Source: Forficula auricularia (Eukaryota > Arthropoda > Insecta > Dermaptera > Forficulidae). Taken from it: 64,000 nt of DNA. Both the position numbers and the translations under genes were made by a program. The first letter of the stretch is position 1; each line of letters opens with the position of its first letter. Below the pieces are notes generated by a model. It saw only the letters and a program-made list of their open reading frames with translations, had not been told where the DNA came from and searched no databases. Below, one piece after another: positions 63,403 through 64,000 of this stretch. Location of the stretch: NCBI GenBank assembly GCA_024734495.1, contig JALMQS010000904.1, positions 186,001 through 250,000 on the forward strand. The letters are read 5' to 3'.

Positions 63403-64000
63403 TCTCTGTAACTAATAAAATATCAATAAACCAGCCACGTGGGGAGTCCAGGGGCGAAGCCCCTAGCTAGCAAAAGGCCCGGCGAAGGCGGGCTATGAAG
63501 CTTAGTAATCTATATATATCACGAAAACATTTTCAATATTAAAATATCACAGTTCCTAAGTACTAAATTTATACTATAACATCCTTCACAAAGAGAAACA
63601 AAGAGGTTGTCCTCTGCTTGATGCAAATAAACATACACACATATATATCATCTCGATATATATGTGTGTATGTTTATTTGCATCAAGCAGAGGATAACTC
63701 TCTTTGTTTCTCTTTGTGAATCAACAACTCTGCTACTCTCGGCAAAACAAAAACTTTTCAATATAACATCCTTATTAGGTGAAAAATTTAATTCTGTAAC
63801 TGTTTTTCTTTTATTTTGTTTTTTAGATATATCTGGGTGTTGGGAGGATATTCTTACCAATCAGAATCTCAAATCACTCTCGGATGGTGTGAACGGTATG
63901 ACACAATAGAAGATGTTTGGCTGGACAGTGTTCAACTTTTTCCATCACGATGGGGCAACATCGCTGTTGGTCCTTTTGGAAGTCGTCGTCCAAGGCGTGA
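54958..64000 (+). CDS. BTB-Kelch protein (Kelch-like), 5' part through right edge
   Basis: Exons: 54958-55109, 55180-55297, 56996-57172, 58696-58803, 58885-59089, 61471-61602, 61674-61998, 63827-64000+. Residues 1-115 form a BTB domain (CDITLVSGDYHIKAHKVILA, then EYFKRMF and IVDWIYG). A shortened BACK region follows (QNCLSCFQFARNANHKQLEK). From about residue 186 come Kelch propellers (VAVAVGG, LFLFGG, IYMTGGL, LYVLGGL, YIWVLGGYS). Such proteins usually bring substrates to Cullin-3 ubiquitin ligases; the paralog is not identified. Exon 4 to 5 is uncertain: only 81 bases apart, a poor GTTGAG donor, no pyrimidine tract, and an in-frame TAA (58810) if read through. The first intron is only 70 bases. 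Long introns hold family A copies and a hammerhead element. Confidence 0.85.
55700..55905 (-). mobile_element. Non-LTR reverse-transcriptase fragment (FADD motif)
   Basis: On the minus strand LFADDTLISICGG at about 55874-55836 is the catalytic motif of a LINE reverse transcriptase. It is followed out of frame by LRKLEDWLNMNKLFIN and SKVMHL, the usual downstream region. Stops and frameshifts are present. In intron 2 of the Kelch gene. Confidence 0.75.
57768..58592 (-). mobile_element. Repeat family A, full-length inverted copy
   Basis: Begins ACTTTACCATACTGGGTATGG and ends AGTGGATGGCCACATCAGAACAC in the plus sense. Four internal units separated by G runs at 58137, 58260 and 58380. In intron 3 of the Kelch gene, 100 bases before exon 4. 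Confidence 0.65.
59240..59283 (-). ncRNA. Hammerhead ribozyme-like motif
   Basis: Minus strand: ACTC, CTGATGA (59277-59271), bulged A, GGG-CTAAAAA-CCC, GAAA, TATGTATA, GAGT. ACTC pairs with GAGT as stem I with a cut after TA. Stem III is short. Confidence 0.6.
59963..60005 (+). ncRNA. Hammerhead ribozyme-like motif
   Basis: ACTC 59963-59966; CTGATGA 59967-59973; bulged A; GGG 59975-59977 with CCC 59985-59987; GAAA 59988-59991; ATA/TAT stem III over TATG; predicted cut after 60001; GAGT 60002-60005 pairs with ACTC. All three helices can form. Confidence 0.65.
60290..60545 (-). mobile_element. Degraded relative of the 2823-3096 hAT MITE
   Basis: Read on the minus strand it matches the interior of 2823-3096 (ATATAAGATCT..., GATCAAATTGTCC, CAATGCTTTGGGG). 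The CGCGGATCCAG ends are lost. Confidence 0.55.
60747..61430 (+). mobile_element. Repeat family A, near full-length copy
   Basis: From AAGCTGACGTGTTCTGATATG to CCCTGTATGGTAAAG, directly before Kelch exon 6. Two internal units separated by G and C runs. Confidence 0.65.
62085..62820. repeat. Foldback of the 9400-10200 family
   Basis: The arms contain ATTCGATTCGCGATCGAATC, TTAAGTCTGGACCAAGAGAG and TGTTAACACGTGTGTTAGG in inverted order around 62525. In intron 7 of the Kelch gene. Confidence 0.65.
63366..63398. repeat. (AT)n microsatellite
   Basis: An uninterrupted alternating AT tract of about 32 bases in Kelch intron 7. Confidence 0.9.
63435..63510 (+). repeat. GC-rich double hairpin, Helitron-like end
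   Basis: GGGGCGAAGCCCC and GGCCCGGCGAAGGCGGGC hairpins in AT-rich DNA, matching the style of 17770-17880 and 39960-40016. The terminal bases read CTTAG rather than CTAG. Confidence 0.3.
63580..63765. repeat. Inverted repeat with TCAAGCAGAGGA arms
   Basis: Arms around 63655 mirror each other (CACAAAGAGAAACAAAGAG; CTGCTTGATGCAAATAAACATAC). A single-arm copy is at 49795-49900 and a scrap at 18880-18910 (CTGCTACTCTCGGCAAAA). Confidence 0.6.

Overview
The window is AT-rich animal nuclear DNA. Its genes are split by many GT-AG introns, it carries no operons, and transposable elements cover most of it. Mariner, hAT, Stowaway-like and piggyBac-like DNA elements, non-LTR retrotransposon ends and hammerhead-bearing palindromes together suggest an invertebrate, most likely an arthropod such as a crustacean. 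That placement is inference; no species marker was seen.

Four protein-coding loci can be supported. (1) The last two visible exons of an ankyrin-repeat protein lie at 1660-4059 (+). (2) A complete seven-exon folate enzyme, methylenetetrahydrofolate dehydrogenase/cyclohydrolase of 301 aa, lies at 21230-24820 (-). A decayed, intron-containing partial copy of it lies at 27870-29860 (-). (3) An eight-exon gene for a 390-aa protein lies at 39181-52732 (+); it may be a divergent SLF2/CANIN-type protein. (4) A BTB-Kelch gene starts at 54958 (+) and runs off the right edge. The four genes do not look functionally linked. Exons were joined by hand from reading-frame phase and splice dinucleotides.

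Layout: 1-4.1 kb is the ankyrin 3' end with repeat-filled introns. 4.1-21.2 kb is gene-free: MITEs, a TTAA-flanked palindrome, a 0.5-kb tandem triplication and a 119-bp satellite in both orientations. 21.2-31.2 kb holds the folate gene, its pseudogene and an hAT element. 31.2-39.1 kb is long palindromes and LINE 3' ends. 39.2-52.7 kb is the 390-aa gene, whose introns hold a mariner element, a MITE dimer, LINE remnants and a three-level nest of DNA transposons. 53-64 kb is LINE remnants and the BTB-Kelch gene.

The most interesting signal is a set of hammerhead-ribozyme-like cores (CTGANGA, short stem II, GAAA, then a possible cleavage site). They occur mostly as face-to-face inverted pairs inside palindromic elements near 30.4, 43.4-44.3, 49.4-49.7 and 59.2-60.0 kb. 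One more, at 41.8 kb, is split by a composite MITE. This pattern resembles Penelope-like or retrozyme-type non-autonomous retroelements.
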